Part shown: piece after piece, positions 60,941 to 62,500 of the stretch
Numbering within the stretch: position 1 is the stretch's first letter
Layout of the letters: each line of letters opens with the position of its first letter
Source: Symbiodinium natans
Taxonomy: Eukaryota > Sar > Dinophyceae > Suessiales > Symbiodiniaceae
Assembly: GCA_905221605.1 (NCBI GenBank)
Contig: CAJNDS010000335.1
Location: 110,001 to 172,500, forward strand
Direction: 5' to 3'
DNA: 62,500 nt
The notes under the pieces: generated by a model
Told to the model about the DNA's origin: nothing
Databases searched by the model: none
What the model saw: the letters and a program-made list of their open reading frames with translations, nothing else
Position numbers and translations under genes: made by a program

Positions 60941-61980
60941 CCCTAAACCCCAATCTTAAGCCTAAGGTCTTAAGTTCCAACCCTACACCCTAAACCCCAA
61001 ACCCCAAAACTGCAGCTCCAGTCGAGGTTGCATGGCCACGCGATGGTCCAACATGCATCCCGGAACTCCCCAAGCCTCAAGAAAAAACCCGAACAGCACA
61101 CGAAAGTCGGCACAATCCTGAGTTTAGGGTTTAGGGTTTAGGGTTTAGGGCTTAGGCCTTAGGGTTTAGGGGTCTTATGGTCTCGGAGCTCAGAACCCCG
61201 CGCAAAAGACAGAAGAACGCGCAGAAAACAGCAAACCGACTCAGGTCATGTTTGGGTTCACGGTCTCCAAAGCCGCATGCAGTACAAGCCCACACGCCCC
61301 ACACCCCAATTACACAAGCCCTACTCACCAAACTCGAACTACATCTGCAAACCCTAAACCCCCAAAACCTACTAACAGAAAAGCCCTCATTAAACCAACA
61401 CCCCTATAAACTCAAAAGCCCGAGTTCTCTGTGCGCCCGGCGAAGCACCAGCAACTTGCCAAGAGGGCCGAGGTTCCTTTGGGTGAAAAAACAACGAGGG
61501 CTTAAGGTTTAGGGTTCAGGGATTATGGTACTGGTTGTGGGTTGCAGTGCAGGTTTTAGGGTTTAAGGTCTCTAGGGTTTAAGGTTGAGGGCGGGTTTAG
61601 GGTTCAGGGTTCAGGCAGTGTAGCCCACAAGTTATGTGGGGTTGCTGCTCGGATCAACAAGCTGCAGGGTTTTGGTGGTCTGGAATCTTGCGCTAAGCCT
61701 TTTCTGAGATTAAAGCCACGGGGGGTGGAGTAGATTTCAGAGTCTCAGGTTTCGTAGTCAGAAGCTTCGGACGACCGAACGCCCTGAAAGCACCCCAGAT
61801 GAAAAGACCTCGTACCTAAAAAGAACATACTTTGTAGGTTCAAGTAGCTATAATACGAAAACAGAACAAAAAAAATAAAGTATGGTACTCCAAAACCCAG
61901 AAGCTGACGAGCCCCTAGCCCCGGGTCTGGAATCCTGCGCTGCGTCCCTCTCCCTGCAAAACCTTAGTTGCTGAGTTCAT
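60941..61980. other. Degenerate telomere-like and unique sequence, no gene called
   Basis: Contains a short TTTAGGG array (61122-61150), Pro/Lys-rich repeat-driven ORF (61177-61512) and TTAGGG-like sequence near 61510-61620. No convincing exon. Confidence 0.5.
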
Positions 61981-61985
61981 ACGTC

Positions 61986-62090
61986 CCCCCCCCCCCCCCC
62001 CCCCCAAACCAAAAGGTGTACACTTTCAGTTCTATAGGGGATTAGCGTATCCCAAAAAGTGTAAAGTGTACGCTTTCAGCTACAAAGATA
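61986..62090. repeat. C tract and GTGTACnCTTTCAG direct repeat
   Basis: About 20 C, then GTGTACACTTTCAG and GTGTACGCTTTCAG about 50 bp apart. Confidence 0.8.
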
Positions 62091-62235
62091 CAGATCGGCA
62101 GCGCACTAGTTGCCAGCAGGTCTTGCCTATACTTAGATATGAAGCGGCACTTTGCTTGAAACAAATGCTCTACTTTCCGAAGCCCGCAAAACGCACCTCC
62201 ACAGCATGTTTTTCTGCTAGGGGTTTGGGGTTTTG

Positions 62236-62320
62236 GATATTAGGGTTTATAACCCCTAAAGGTATAGGGGTTTAGGGCTAAGGATATTAGGGTTTGCAAC
62301 CCCTGAAGGATTACGTACAA
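62236..62320. repeat. Tandem duplication of GGATATTAGGGTTTnnAACCCCT
   Basis: Two units about 46 bp apart; each is itself a small palindrome-like TTAGGG/CCCCTAA pair. Confidence 0.8.
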
Positions 62321-62500
62321 CGAGCAGGGGGCGGGCGCCTGATGTCCGAGAAAGGATTGCCGTCGAGAACAAGCTCCTGTGGACAGATTTCAAGGGAGTC
62401 ATGCCGAGCGACCCTTAAGGATGCACCCCCTAAAAGGCTTCTCTTAAAACCCTAAGCCCTAAACCCTTAACCCTAAACCCCTTATATTCCCTTAAAGATC

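Noticed and set aside
61177-61512. 111-codon ORF
   Set aside because: Pro/Lys/Asn-rich translation of degenerate CCCTAAA-like sequence with no splice or start support.

Overview
The window looks like nuclear DNA of a photosynthetic alveolate, most likely a peridinin-type dinoflagellate. The evidence is a unidirectional tandem array of nearly identical intronless genes for a plastid-targeted protein with a tripartite (ER, plastid, thylakoid) leader, plant/alveolate-type TTTAGGG telomere-like repeats throughout, and many very short GC-rich exon-like blocks with relaxed splice donors (GT, GC and possibly GA). No rRNA, tRNA, spliced-leader gene, CRISPR array or bacterial-type operon was seen. The group is inferred; I found no intact dinoflagellate spliced-leader sequence to confirm it.

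Region 1 (1-8.3 kb) holds six minus-strand copies of one gene for a 145-146 residue protein: signal peptide, plastid transit region with an F-V-S-S motif, a second hydrophobic segment ending A-F-A, and a mature part of about 69 residues. Copies 1 and 6 encode identical proteins and copies 2-5 differ by one to three positions. Flanks diverge and are shared in mosaic fashion, and spacing is irregular (0.8-1.8 kb), with telomere-like arrays and one exon-like block between copies.

Region 2 (8.3-62.5 kb) has almost no long ORFs. It alternates between arrays of CCCTAAA and TTTAGGG (with local variants), inverted-repeat elements resembling MITEs or introners, homopolymer C/G runs, AT microsatellites, and GC-rich blocks of 25-180 bp that read as exons. 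On the minus strand, 21.1-27.6 kb (perhaps to 33 kb) looks like the 3' part of a coiled-coil gene, and 49.9-60.7 kb looks like exons of a leucine-rich-repeat (LRR) protein of SDS22-like pattern; other minus-strand exons lie at 37.6-48.2 kb. Plus-strand exon candidates occur at 9.9, 14.9-19.5, 29.3-30.6, 38.2-38.9, 44.5 and 58.3 kb. None is supported by transcript data; strand, phase and gene membership are inferred.

The most unusual architecture is that most exon-like blocks are preceded, in their own sense direction, by CCCTAAA and followed by TTTAGGG. Many introns would therefore begin with TTTAGGG and end with CCCTAAA, inverted arrays that could fold and bring splice sites together. TTTAGGG itself carries GTTTAG donor-like and TTTAG acceptor-like strings, and several exon ends fall exactly at an array edge. 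Inverted-repeat elements with telomeric arrays inside or against their arms suggest that telomeric sequence and introner-like elements built these introns together.
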